In this document: positions 34,907 to 44,167 of the stretch, in pieces
Position numbering within the stretch: position 1 is the first letter of the stretch
Layout: each line of letters opens with the position of its first letter
Source: Bin55 sp965116055
GTDB lineage: Bacteria > Pseudomonadota > Gammaproteobacteria > Pseudomonadales > Azotimanducaceae
DNA length: 64,000 bases
Assembly: GCA_965116055.1 (NCBI GenBank)
Contig: OZ220466.1
Coordinates: forward strand, 2,666,001 to 2,730,000
Reading direction: 5' to 3'
Program-made: the position numbers and the translations under genes
Notes under the pieces: generated by a model
The model's input: only the letters and a program-made list of their open reading frames with translations
What the model was told of the DNA's origin: nothing
Databases searched by the model: none

Positions 34907-35626
34907 CTAGGCGTCAGGGAGAAACATATACCCCTTGCCCCAAACGGTCTTGATTAATTGAGGATCGTTGGGGTTGGCCTCTATTTTGCTTCGTAGACGC
35001 GTAATGCGCACATCAATGTTGCGACCGGCCGGCATCCGATGACAGCCCGTAAGGCGCGTATAGATGAATTCACGATCCAACACGCGAAACGGTTCAGTAA
35101 CGAACAGCGCAAGTAGCTCGACATCAGCCGAAGTTAGATTAACTAATTCGCCATCCTTGAACAGCTCTTTCGTACGCATATCCAACTTGAACTGTCCGAA
35201 TACATGCACGCGATCGGATTCAAGCGAAACGCTCTGTCTTGAACGTCGAAGCACGGCGCTCATCCGAGCGAGTAATTCCCGCGGGTTGAAGGGCTTAGGC
35301 ACATAGTCGTCCGCCCCAATCTCTAAACCAGCAATACGATCGTCCTCGCTGCCTTTCGCAGACAGCATGATGATCGGCATATGATCGACTTGCTTCAATC
35401 GTTTCGCGATCGACAAGCCGTCCTCGTCAGGCAACATCAAGTCGAGAATGAGCATATCAAAAGAGCGTTTATAAAGCTCCCGACTTAATCCTCGGGCATT
35501 TGCTACCGTAACGACTTGCATGCCCTCTCGATTGAAGAGCGTAGCAAGCGATTCCCTTATATATGCATCGTCGTCAACGATAAGAATGCGCGCGCCGCTG
35601 TACTCCTTTGTTACAGCTTGCACCAC
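34907..35626 (-). CDS. ompR: OmpR-family response regulator
   Basis: About 239 residues from GTG at 35626, the size of OmpR. The frame stays open to an ATG at 35761, but that would overlap the previous gene by 125 bases and add 45 residues absent from the family. Receiver domain: ARILIVDDDAYIRES (acidic pocket), MLILDLMLPDEDG (phosphorylated Asp), MLSAKGSEDD (Thr/Ser; here Ser), YVPKPFNPREL (Lys). C-terminal winged helix: ELVNLTSADVELLALF, RNIDVRITRLRSKIE, IKTVWGKGYMF. Second gene of a three-gene unit ending with envZ. Confidence 0.93.
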   Translation of the reverse strand: MVQAVTKEYSGARILIVDDDAYIRESLATLFNREGMQVVTVANARGLSRELYKRSFDMLILDLMLPDEDGLSIAKRLKQVDHMPIIMLSAKGSEDDRIAGLEIGADDYVPKPFNPRELLARMSAVLRRSRQSVSLESDRVHVFGQFKLDMRTKELFKDGELVNLTSADVELLALFVTEPFRVLDREFIYTRLTGCHRMPAGRNIDVRITRLRSKIEANPNDPQLIKTVWGKGYMFLPDA

Positions 35627-35636
35627 ATCGTGGTCT

Positions 35637-36188
35637 TTACTGTTGCGAGGTATACGCTCGACCGGAGCTGACACGCCGTACAGGGGTACGTGGTTTACGC
35701 AATTCCTTGACGCGCACTGCTTCGTCTTCGTCGCCGTTCGCATCTGCGCGCGCGATGACAAATTCTTCTAGCACGTGCTCAGTACTTTCAGCATTTGATG
35801 CCGTCGATTCAGTCCGCACCACCTGACCAAACCTTTGCTCGTGTTTTTCAACCTTAAAGTGCCCATCTCGCTCAATGCGTCGGCTAACTTCAAGCAGCAA
35901 CTCGCGGCGATCAACTGCCGATAGAAGGTGGAACCTATTTAGTTTCGTCGATAACTGCGCATTGGTATACGAGCGATATACCGGAGTGGTTGCATCAATG
36001 GTGCCTAAGCGAGCCGAGTGAACCACCGTATCAGCATCTCGCACAATGGGCTCAGGTTGGTTGTCCATGTCGCTTGCCGTATGCGTCAATTCCTGTGCCA
36101 TAGACATAGAACCGTAGCCGGCCATGCAGAGGCACGCCAATAGATACGACCGTATATCAAAACCGTCGTTCATTGCCTTTACGCTCAT
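35637..36188 (-). CDS. Secreted hypothetical protein upstream of ompR
   Basis: Up to 183 residues; a start at 36173 (MNDGFDIRSY) is also possible. SYLLACLCMAGYGSMSMAQ is a signal peptide with cleavage after Gln or Ala. The mature part is hydrophilic and acidic with a Leu/Arg-rich middle (LSAVDRRELLLEVSRRIERDGHFKV) and no known domain. It ends 10 bases before the likely ompR start, so it is probably co-transcribed with ompR-envZ; a periplasmic accessory to the sensor is a guess. Confidence 0.7.
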   Translation of the reverse strand: MSVKAMNDGFDIRSYLLACLCMAGYGSMSMAQELTHTASDMDNQPEPIVRDADTVVHSARLGTIDATTPVYRSYTNAQLSTKLNRFHLLSAVDRRELLLEVSRRIERDGHFKVEKHEQRFGQVVRTESTASNAESTEHVLEEFVIARADANGDEDEAVRVKELRKPRTPVRRVSSGRAYTSQQ

Positions 36189-36296
36189 TCAGCCGAAACG
36201 ACTCGGACTAGTTAATTGAATGAACGATTGACGCCCAGACCATACTGGAACTGGGCACCAACCTTTTCTAAGCATCACTCGTTATCTAGGCGCTTG

Positions 36297-37481
36297 TTAA
36301 ACCGCCTCGAAGAGACCTGCAGCACCTTGGCCGCCGCCAATACACATAGTGACAACGCCATACTTCTTGTTGCGACGCTTTAGCTCACGCAGGATTGAAC
36401 CGGTTAACCGAGATCCCGTCATACCAAACGGATGCCCGATCGCAATGCTACCTCCGTTGACGTTGTACTTTTCATTATCAATGCCAAGTTCGTCACGACA
36501 ATATACGCATTGGCTTGCAAACGCTTCGTTGAGTTCCCATAGGTCCACATCGTCTTGGTGCAGTCCTGCATTTTCCAGCATACGGGGGATTGCAAATACG
36601 GGACCGATCCCCATTTCGTCAGGCTCGCAAGCTGCGACCGAGAAACCGCGGTAAATACCCATCGGTTGGACGCCCAACTGCTCAGCACGCTCAGCACTCA
36701 TGAGCAAGGTCATTGACGCCCCGTCGGAAAGTTGCGAAGCATTACCAGCCGTCACCGTACCGTCTTCCTCAAATGCCGGTGGCAACGAGCCCAACCCTTC
36801 CATTGTGGTATTCGGTCGGTTGCATTCATCGGCTGCTACCGTCACGGTCTCACGGCTTTCTTCCTTCGTTTCCTTATCAACTTTCAGCATCTCGACAGTC
36901 ATAGGCACGATTTCTTCCGCCATCCGTCCGTCCGATTCGGCTTGTGCATACCGTAATTGGCTTTGCAACGCATACTCGTCCTGCATTTGCCGGGTTACCT
37001 GGTAACGACGTGCGACGACTTCGGCCGTATTGCCCATAGCCATGAAAATTTCAGGCTTCTCTTCAAGCAAGCGTTTGTTCTGCTCGGCTTTGCCTGGCGA
37101 CTGCCGATTGCGCATCGAAATCGAATCGACACCACCGGCGATGGCCACTTGCGTTTGACCAGACGCAATCTGATTCGCCGCAATTGCAATCGACTGTAAG
37201 CCCGATGAACAGAAGCGATTGATCGTCATACCGGCCGTGGTAATCGGCAGCTTCGACAGCACCACTGCAAGACGTGCCAGATTGCCGTCTTGCTCGCCAG
37301 CATGGCTTGCAGCACCAACGACCACATCTTCGACTTCCTGAGGCGACACATTTGGATTTCGATCCAATAGGCCGTCGATCAAATGCGCGAGCATATCGTC
37401 GGACCTGGTCAGGTTAAAACTCCCACGAAAAGACTTGGCCAAGCCTGTCCTTACGCTGTCTACCACTACTACGTCACGCAT
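36297..37481 (-). CDS. Acetyl-CoA acyltransferase (thiolase, FadA-like)
   Basis: 394 residues. NRFCSSGLQSIAIAAN holds the nucleophilic Cys (near 91), NVNGGSIAIGHPFGMTGSR the catalytic His, and VVTMCIGGGQGAA the second Cys; all intact. Catalyses thiolytic cleavage of 3-ketoacyl-CoA (or condensation of acetyl-CoA). GGAGG about 10 bases upstream of the ATG supports the start. Monocistronic; works with the nearby hydratase genes in beta-oxidation. Confidence 0.95.
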   Translation of the reverse strand: MRDVVVVDSVRTGLAKSFRGSFNLTRSDDMLAHLIDGLLDRNPNVSPQEVEDVVVGAASHAGEQDGNLARLAVVLSKLPITTAGMTINRFCSSGLQSIAIAANQIASGQTQVAIAGGVDSISMRNRQSPGKAEQNKRLLEEKPEIFMAMGNTAEVVARRYQVTRQMQDEYALQSQLRYAQAESDGRMAEEIVPMTVEMLKVDKETKEESRETVTVAADECNRPNTTMEGLGSLPPAFEEDGTVTAGNASQLSDGASMTLLMSAERAEQLGVQPMGIYRGFSVAACEPDEMGIGPVFAIPRMLENAGLHQDDVDLWELNEAFASQCVYCRDELGIDNEKYNVNGGSIAIGHPFGMTGSRLTGSILRELKRRNKKYGVVTMCIGGGQGAAGLFEAV

Positions 37482-38450
37482 TTAGATATCCTCCTATTGA
37501 CATTGACGTCACCGAACACTGGTGTATATGCATAGATTCTACTATTCCATGCTGTGCTAAAAACGACCAACATCCCATCGAATCGCTACGTACCTTGCTT
37601 GCGAATGAAACACCGTTCGCTAGCCGATCAGAGAGTTAGTGCAGGAGTCGATTGGCAACTAAGAGCAGAGTTTTCAATTCACATAGTTAGTCAGCGATTC
37701 GACATCCAAATGTTTGCGATGTTGGCACCTGCATGCATCGTAAAACTTGCATCCATATCTAAGTCTAAGTACGCGGCGCCTTCGTCCCGTATGGCGCGTG
37801 CAACGTTTGACCCAGCGACCAAATTTTGTACTAGGCGCAAGCGCCCGCGTGACGATCTTGATTGTCCCTGCAGAAAAATTAGGATCAATGAGCACCGGCA
37901 ATCTTCGATTCGGCTTGCAGAAAGACACTTCACGTTACATCCTGGAGCTTCTTTCCACTAAGCGCACGATAGCCTATCAAACTGTCGTTGAAATGTAGAC
38001 TCAATACACCCTGAAAGCACAATCTATCAATAGCTGCAATTTTGCTACAATTACCTACGAAATGCGACTACGACAACATGCTCTAAGTCGCTGCTTAATG
38101 GGTTGCCGATGTGGCAATCTGTTTTACCGATGAATGGATATGAGCTCTTCATCGCGTTGGTTTCAGTTTTAGTCGACTTGCACGAAGAAATAGTTGACCT
38201 GCTACTGTAAAACAATCCTTGCTCCTATATCTCAGGTCATGCAAGGGTTCCGCGACATAAGGAGCTTAATACCGCGAAGGACAATGGTTAGGATACCTTC
38301 TATATATGTCTACGTTACACCCAGACAATACGTTATCGTAACCGGTATCGATCATCTGAATTAAGCCTCAGCGAATCATCTGCAACACATTGCACTTCAA
38401 ATACCTTATGCAAGTTCTTGGGAAATATCCATTCATCCTATCTATTCCGG
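37482..38450. other. Long intergenic region upstream of rne, 969 bp
   Basis: 37550-37990 has overlapping open frames on both strands (135 codons plus, about 80 codons minus) with no recognisable domain and no ribosome-binding site; possibly old degraded coding sequence. 37990-38450 is AT-rich and probably holds the rne promoter and a long untranslated leader. A 9-bp hairpin (AATCCTTGC / GCAAGGGTT, 38214-38222 with 38241-38249, one G-U pair) lies here. In E. coli a structured rne leader mediates autoregulation; a similar role here is inference. Confidence 0.5.
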
Positions 38451-41276
38451 ATGAAAATGAACATGAAACGAATACTGATCAATGCGGAGCAACCTAACGA
38501 GGTTCGCGTCGCTTACGCCGAAGACGGCAAACTAATCGACTTCGAAATTGAATCTACTGACCAACAATCAATCAAGAACAACATCTATATTGGCGTCGTA
38601 TCAACGGTCAAGAATGATCTTGAAGGTGCGTTCGTTGACATAGGTGAAGAACGCCACGGTTTGTTGGCGTTTAACAGGGCTGGCGGCCGCGGATCTCGCG
38701 ACTCGCGCTGTCCATCAGCTGACCAACCTATTGAAATTGAACGGCCCGATCTCCATGCCGGCCAGCACATCCTCGTGCAAGTATTCCGCGAAGGACGAGG
38801 TGAGAAAGGGGCCGCACTAACGATGGAACTCTCGTTGCCTGGTCGCTTCATTGTCTTGAAGCCTAACTCAAGCGCACGAGCAGTGTCGCGAAACGTCTCG
38901 GAAGTGCAACGTATGCGACTCCGTGAACTTGGTGACCAATTACCTAATGTTGAAAACATTGGGTGGATCGTGCGAACGACCGCGGTGAATCACACACCGG
39001 CGGAAATCATAAGTGATTTTCACAGAATGATGAATTTATGGCGCAAGATTCAGCATGCTTTCGAAGAAAATCAATCGCGTGGACCGCTGTTAGTTTTCTC
39101 TGAAAACACCCTCATGCAACGGATATTGCGTGATAGGCTTCGCCGAGATGGCACGCGCGTCATCATAGACAACCCTAGTCTTTATCGAGAAGCGCGCAAT
39201 TTCGCGTCTGACTTTATGCCTGAACTGCGCGAGCAGATTGAGCACTACCGCAGCGACCGACCACTCTTCGATACCTTCCGCATCGAAAAGTATGTTTCAA
39301 ATGTGTTCGCGCGAAAAGCTACGTTGCGGTCCGGCGGTGAACTGGTTTTCGACCCGACCGAAGCTCTGCTGTCAATTGACGTGAACTCGGCTCGAAATAC
39401 ACGCGGCAATACCCTTGAAGAAACTGCGTTGCACACCAATCTTGAAGCGGCCGAAGAGATATGTCGACAGTTAATGATTCGAAACATCGGCGGCCTTATC
39501 GTCGTTGACTTTATTGATATGTTGACGGAAGGATATAACGAACAAGTCGAACGCGCCGTGCAACAATACATGGCCAAAGACATGGCCAAAATCGAGTGCA
39601 GCGCAATCAGCGAATTCGGCCTCATGCAGCTTAATCGACAGCGCCGCAGGCCGTCGATTTACGATGTCTATTTCGAAGAATGCACTCATTGCAAAGGCAC
39701 TAGGCTAGTTCAACGCACCGAGACTGTCGCGAACAGAGCTCTACGCAAACTCTCGTACCTCACGCACGATCCAGCACGCCATGACAATCAATATTTATGC
39801 CGCGTATCAGAAGAGATTGCCGCCTACATCCTCAACAAGGAGCGTCAGTACCTACACGATATCGAACTGAATACACACAAACAGATCGTCGTTATCTCCG
39901 ATTTGACGTTGGCCAAAGACGAGATTGAAATCACGTCCCGGCGAATTGAAAAGCTCGACTTTAAAGAGGGCTCGAATCTTGAAGAACTGATTCAAGAAAC
40001 GCAGCAAGAGACCAATGAACGAGCTCGCCCTGCTGCACCACCCGATGAGCCGAAACCACAGAGGAAGCCCCTTGTAGCGCCAGTAGACAGTAAGACTGTT
40101 AAAAAGCAACAAAAAGGCGCTACACATTCACCATCTTCGTCGCCGCCAACAAAACAAAAAAGAAAGCAAAGCAAGAACAAGCGTCAGAAGCATGTTAACC
40201 CAATCATTAGCTTATTCAGTTCGCTCTTAGGAGGGGGTAAAACGAAGAAGAAAAAGAAATCCGGCAAATCGCATTCAAGCCGCGGGGCATCCAAAAGCAA
40301 GCACTCAATGTCGGCTAGTAGTCTCACTGGAAAGGCAAATACAAACGAACCACAGCGTCGCAATCCAAACGCAAGAGGCCGACGGGGGACTAGCCGCACC
40401 GATGGTCGCGACGAATCAAAAGCGCAATCAACCTCATCAGGGCAAGAACGCACGCCTAGTAGGCGTGAGCGGATGCCGCAAACCAAGTCTAGTCCAAAAG
40501 CCGTTGACCCTCGCACTCAACGGAGCGGTAGCCATACCAAACGTCGCACAGCAGACTCAAACACGAGAGCCAACACTGCAGCTCAGAGTGACCAAAAGCA
40601 TCGAGAATCCGCCGTATCAAATCGTCGCGCCCCACGTAGCGCACACGGCCCCGGCGGGTCGCGTACACAAGATCCAGCTGTTAACGGTCGCCGTACAAGC
40701 CAACCCGCATCGCGGACTGATGTTCGCTCAAAACCTACGCAAAGCGCCTACAAAGAAGAATCTACATCCGCACGACGGCGTTCGCGATCATCTGCCATTC
40801 AAGAGCAACGAACATCTTCGGAACCGTCACGTCGTCAACCGCCCAGTCGACGTACTGGTGTTGATGAGCATCGCCGCGAAAAGCAACAACGTCAGCCCGT
40901 GAAGACGAGCAATGCGAGCGTTGCGCCAAAGTCGAATGCAAAACCGCCCGGCCAGGCTGACGAAACCGTCACGACACCACAGGTTGATCGCCCTAAGAGG
41001 CCACTCGCTGCAAACGATACTCGCTCCTCAAACCGCAGAGTCTCCCCTAGTCGACGCAATCCGCCTCAGCGCGAACAATCAGTTGAGCCAGCGCCAAGCC
41101 AAACTGAACCTTTGTCGTCACAGAAAGCGCCGTCAGCTGTAAGCACAGATAACCGCGAGGGCGAGAAAAAATCAAGCCAATCGCGTGCTCATGCTGTGCA
41201 AAAACCGCAAGGCCCTGCGAGTCCGGCCAAAACCAAGACACATCGAGCCGGTAACGATCCGCGTAGTAGATCTTGA
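38451..41276 (+). CDS. rne: Ribonuclease E
   Basis: About 940 residues. The family start MKRILINAEQPNEVRVA is reached from ATGs at 38451 or 38463; a TTG at 38418 is unlikely. Catalytic N-half: S1 domain (IYIGVVSTVKNDLEGAFVDIG), 5' sensor, DNase I-like domain with metal-binding Asp in LSIDVNSAR and VDFIDM, and Zn-link CTHCKGT for tetramer formation. The C-half (from about 530) is disordered, very basic, rich in Ser/Arg/Lys/Gln, with KTKKKKKSGK and many SRR/RRS runs, the RNA-binding and degradosome scaffold part; no clear amphipathic membrane helix was identified. Cleaves AU-rich single-stranded RNA. Ends 7 bp from the murB stop (convergent). Confidence 0.96.
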   Translation: MKMNMKRILINAEQPNEVRVAYAEDGKLIDFEIESTDQQSIKNNIYIGVVSTVKNDLEGAFVDIGEERHGLLAFNRAGGRGSRDSRCPSADQPIEIERPDLHAGQHILVQVFREGRGEKGAALTMELSLPGRFIVLKPNSSARAVSRNVSEVQRMRLRELGDQLPNVENIGWIVRTTAVNHTPAEIISDFHRMMNLWRKIQHAFEENQSRGPLLVFSENTLMQRILRDRLRRDGTRVIIDNPSLYREARNFASDFMPELREQIEHYRSDRPLFDTFRIEKYVSNVFARKATLRSGGELVFDPTEALLSIDVNSARNTRGNTLEETALHTNLEAAEEICRQLMIRNIGGLIVVDFIDMLTEGYNEQVERAVQQYMAKDMAKIECSAISEFGLMQLNRQRRRPSIYDVYFEECTHCKGTRLVQRTETVANRALRKLSYLTHDPARHDNQYLCRVSEEIAAYILNKERQYLHDIELNTHKQIVVISDLTLAKDEIEITSRRIEKLDFKEGSNLEELIQETQQETNERARPAAPPDEPKPQRKPLVAPVDSKTVKKQQKGATHSPSSSPPTKQKRKQSKNKRQKHVNPIISLFSSLLGGGKTKKKKKSGKSHSSRGASKSKHSMSASSLTGKANTNEPQRRNPNARGRRGTSRTDGRDESKAQSTSSGQERTPSRRERMPQTKSSPKAVDPRTQRSGSHTKRRTADSNTRANTAAQSDQKHRESAVSNRRAPRSAHGPGGSRTQDPAVNGRRTSQPASRTDVRSKPTQSAYKEESTSARRRSRSSAIQEQRTSSEPSRRQPPSRRTGVDEHRREKQQRQPVKTSNASVAPKSNAKPPGQADETVTTPQVDRPKRPLAANDTRSSNRRVSPSRRNPPQREQSVEPAPSQTEPLSSQKAPSAVSTDNREGEKKSSQSRAHAVQKPQGPASPAKTKTHRAGNDPRSRS

Positions 41277-41283
41277 ACTGACA

Positions 41284-42288
41284 CTAAAAGACTCCTAGCA
41301 CTTCAGGTTCCCGTTCCAGCTCAATATCGAATCGCCGATAAATGTCGTCGGCGATTCGATTGGCTAAATCAAGTACTTGTCGTGCCGTTGCTCCGCCGAG
41401 ATTGACAATCACGAGTGGTTGACGGGGCCAGACCTGAGCCGCGCCTTGGCAGACCCCCTTCCAACCGGCCTCGTCTATCAATTGGGCAGCAGAGACCTTT
41501 ACGCACTGGAGGTTGCCATGACCTTGGATGGCTAGTTTGCCACGCAAAATGTCGAATCGCACTGGATCAAGGATGGGGTTCTTGAAGAAACTTCCGACAT
41601 TGCCTATGTGTCGAGGATCTGGGAGTTTGCGGCGCCGGATGCGCACGACGGACTCTGCAATGGCCGTTGACGTGACCGATCCCTGGTGTTTATGCACAAT
41701 CTCCCGAGCGACATCAACGTAATCTAGATGACGCGTTCGGGTGCCCAATCGCAAGGATAACTCGCAGATCACATAATGGCCGCGGTTAGATGACTTAAAA
41801 ATGCTGTCCCGATACCCGAAGCCGCACTCGCGCGCGGCGAGCGTTTCGAACGATCGCGTCCATCGGTTGTACACACGCACTGATTCGCATATTTCGCCCA
41901 ACTCGACGCCGTAAGCACCGATATTCTGGAACGGCGCCGCGCCCACCGAACCTGGGATAAGTGCAAGATTTTCTAAACCGCTGATACCTTGTCCAAGAGT
42001 AAACCGGACCAATTCATGCCAATTGACGCCTGCTTGAGCGACCACCAAGTAGCCGCCGTCTGCGTGCCTCGTTATCTTGATCTTTCGCATACGAAGTCGT
42101 ACGACGCGGCCAGGCAGTCGGGATTTGAGCACCACATTAGTGCACTCACCCAAAATGGTTACGGGGGTGTCGGTAGCTAGAGCGTCAACAAGCTGATTGG
42201 TATCGTATACCTCAACTAATTCATCAGCGATGCAATCCAGGCCGAAACTGTTGGATGATCGTAGCGATGCCTGTGTTGCGAATCTCAC
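41284..42288 (-). CDS. murB: UDP-N-acetylenolpyruvoylglucosamine reductase
   Basis: 334 residues, type I MurB. NSFGLDCIADELVEVYD, ILGECTNVVL (FAD), LALIPGSVGAAPFQNIGAYGVE (FAD pyrophosphate), YRDSIFKS with catalytic Tyr/Arg, VGSFFKNPIL with the catalytic Ser region, and a C-terminal Glu in IELEREPEVLG. Reduces the enolpyruvyl group to give UDP-MurNAc in peptidoglycan synthesis. Overlaps the alkB stop by 4 bases and is the last gene of the long minus-strand envelope run. Confidence 0.96.
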   Translation of the reverse strand: MRFATQASLRSSNSFGLDCIADELVEVYDTNQLVDALATDTPVTILGECTNVVLKSRLPGRVVRLRMRKIKITRHADGGYLVVAQAGVNWHELVRFTLGQGISGLENLALIPGSVGAAPFQNIGAYGVELGEICESVRVYNRWTRSFETLAARECGFGYRDSIFKSSNRGHYVICELSLRLGTRTRHLDYVDVAREIVHKHQGSVTSTAIAESVVRIRRRKLPDPRHIGNVGSFFKNPILDPVRFDILRGKLAIQGHGNLQCVKVSAAQLIDEAGWKGVCQGAAQVWPRQPLVIVNLGGATARQVLDLANRIADDIYRRFDIELEREPEVLGVF

Positions 42289-42869
42289 TGCTGCACTTGG
42301 CGAAACGACAACACCACTCTTGAAGTGACAAGCCGAGTTGTGCGAACCAACGTATGTTTCGTCGTGCGATGCATGTCGCCCTGCATCAGCGTTAGCGAGC
42401 CATGTTCGGTTGGAAGGCGCCTAACGTATGAACCGTCGCGGTTTTTAATCCGAAATTCACGCGTACTGCCTAAGCTGATATTGGCGATCGTCTGCCTAGG
42501 TACGAGATCTCTTTCATCGTCCGCATGCCAACCCACATAGTCGTTGCCGTCGCGGTAGTGAGTGGCTAAAACGTAGTTGAAACGTACATGCAACTGCTCA
42601 CGAAGCTGACAACGCAATGTGTCCAGTTCCGGCGTGAATCGAATGGGATTTGTTTGACTTCCGCGATAGCGATAGGTGCATCCTATATCTGCTATCGCGC
42701 ATGACAGACGAGGCGCGGTAAACGTGCGTCCGAACATCTGCACGAGCTCTTCACGCCAAGGTAATACAGTAAGACAATGCTTGAGCAGCTCCGAGGCACG
42801 CTCAGGTGCAAGGAAACCCGGCTCGTAGGTCAGGCCGACTAAAGCCGCTTCCTTACGCGCTGACCGCAT
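42285..42869 (-). CDS. AlkB-like 2-oxoglutarate/Fe(II)-dependent DNA repair dioxygenase
   Basis: 194 residues. YVGWHADDERDL gives His-x-Asp of the iron site; the second His lies in HRTTKHTL, and RLVTSRVVLSFRQ has the two arginines that bind 2-oxoglutarate. NISLGSTREFRIKNR is the core strand pair. It resembles the ALKBH2/3-type group (TYRYRGSQTNP, FNYVLATHYRDGNDYVGWH). Removes alkyl lesions from DNA or RNA bases by oxidation. Sits between a thioesterase and murB with overlaps, a housekeeping position in the operon. Confidence 0.93.
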   Translation of the reverse strand: MRSARKEAALVGLTYEPGFLAPERASELLKHCLTVLPWREELVQMFGRTFTAPRLSCAIADIGCTYRYRGSQTNPIRFTPELDTLRCQLREQLHVRFNYVLATHYRDGNDYVGWHADDERDLVPRQTIANISLGSTREFRIKNRDGSYVRRLPTEHGSLTLMQGDMHRTTKHTLVRTTRLVTSRVVLSFRQVQQ

Positions 42870-42890
42870 CAGTTGATAAGGCGTCCATTT

Positions 42891-43325
42891 CTAACCTGCC
42901 TCAACCGTTTCGGTTGAGTCCGGTCGCCTACCTTTCACGATGAAGTGACCTGTTGCTTCCGCAATCGTAGAACCGTCAGACGGTCTAACGATTTGACCTT
43001 CAATAATGGCAAGCGAACCTCGTCGTTTAACCATGCGACCGTAGAGTTCCACGGACTCGCCTATACCAAGCGAATGGCGAAATCTCACATTCGCCTTCGC
43101 CGTTACGCATGTGAACCCGCGTAAGTACAGCAAATTTGCCATGACATCGTCGAGTAAACAAAACTGAATCCCTCCATGCGTCACGCCTTCGTAACCCATG
43201 TACGCACTAGATGTCCGCCACTCAGCGCGACACACATCACCTTCCAATCGAAAACGAATATTGAGACCGCTTTCATTACCAGGGCCGCAGACAAAGCACC
43301 GATTGGCCGGAATATCAAGTCGCAT
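42891..43325 (-). CDS. PaaI-family hot-dog thioesterase
   Basis: 144 residues. RCFVCGPGNESGLNIRFRLEGD at the start and GYEGVTHGGIQFCLLDDVMANLLYL in the centre (HGG with helix Asp) are the typical PaaI/YbgC-like pattern; AKANVRFRHSLGIGESVEL is the third strand. Hydrolyses acyl-CoA thioesters, specificity unknown. About 70 bp after kdsB and 21 bp before alkB on the same strand. Confidence 0.9.
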   Translation of the reverse strand: MRLDIPANRCFVCGPGNESGLNIRFRLEGDVCRAEWRTSSAYMGYEGVTHGGIQFCLLDDVMANLLYLRGFTCVTAKANVRFRHSLGIGESVELYGRMVKRRGSLAIIEGQIVRPSDGSTIAEATGHFIVKGRRPDSTETVEAG

Positions 43326-43396
43326 GGGTTATTGATTGTCATTGACGTCGCTATTGAATTATCAGAGTGACCTCTGCCGTGAGCTTTCAATCTTGT

Positions 43397-44167
43397 CTAT
43401 CGAGCAGATTCACGCTTTAGATAGGCGCGGACGCGTTCGACATCTGCCGCAGTGTCAACGCCCGCTGGAATATCAACCTCGCTCCGTGTGATCGCGATAG
43501 GGATACCGTTTTCCAATAACCGTAACTGCTCAAGCGATTCAAGAAACTCCAGCTTGCTCTGCGGTAAAGTGACAAAGCGTTCGAGCGCCCATCGTCTAAA
43601 GGCATAAATCCCCAAATGACGTCGCCAAGCGCTGGCATCACCGCTTATTTGCCCTTGGTTGAATTTTCCGCGTTCCCATGGAATCGGCGCACGCGAAAAG
43701 TACAACGCGTAACCGCGGACGTCAGCGACAACCTTGACGGTATTGGAATCAAAAATCTCATGCGCGCTACGCATCGCTTCGAATAGCGTTGCCACACCGC
43801 AATCTGACTGGGCAGCGACCAATTCAGCTGCCTGTCTGATGCACCTGCTCGGCAGGAGCGGTTCGTCCCCTTGTACGTTTACGACAATGGATGAATCGTC
43901 CATCTCAAGCGTTGATACAGCTTCCCAAATCCGATCTGTTCCCGATTGATGTTCCGACGCGGTCATGACGGCGACCACCCCCAAACGCGTTACAGTTTCG
44001 GCGATACGCTCGTCATCGGTTGCTACGACCACACAGGACGCTTGCGAATCGAGTGCCCGTTCAACCACGTGTTGGATCATCGGTTTACCGTTTAGATCAA
44101 TGAGCGGTTTGCCAGGTAAACGCGTCGATTCAAAGCGCGACGGAATCGCGACAACAAAATCAACCAT
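43397..44167 (-). CDS. kdsB: 3-deoxy-manno-octulosonate cytidylyltransferase
   Basis: 256 residues. VAIPSRFESTRLPGKPLIDLNGKPMIQHV is the nucleotide-binding start, ASEHQSGTDRIWEAV and VVNVQGDEPLL bind KDO and magnesium, FSRAPIPWER and HLGIYAFRR complete the family signature. Activates KDO as CMP-KDO for lipopolysaccharide core assembly. Overlaps the end of the msbA-lpxK fusion by 8 bases, so translation is coupled. Confidence 0.97.
   Translation of the reverse strand: MVDFVVAIPSRFESTRLPGKPLIDLNGKPMIQHVVERALDSQASCVVVATDDERIAETVTRLGVVAVMTASEHQSGTDRIWEAVSTLEMDDSSIVVNVQGDEPLLPSRCIRQAAELVAAQSDCGVATLFEAMRSAHEIFDSNTVKVVADVRGYALYFSRAPIPWERGKFNQGQISGDASAWRRHLGIYAFRRWALERFVTLPQSKLEFLESLEQLRLLENGIPIAITRSEVDIPAGVDTAADVERVRAYLKRESAR

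Noticed and set aside
35627..35761. 45-residue N-terminal extension of OmpR
   Set aside because: It overlaps the upstream gene and is absent from the family; a GTG at 35626 gives the normal length.
37554..37961. 135-codon plus-strand frame and overlapping minus-strand frames before rne
   Set aside because: No start signal or domain on either strand; at most old degraded sequence.
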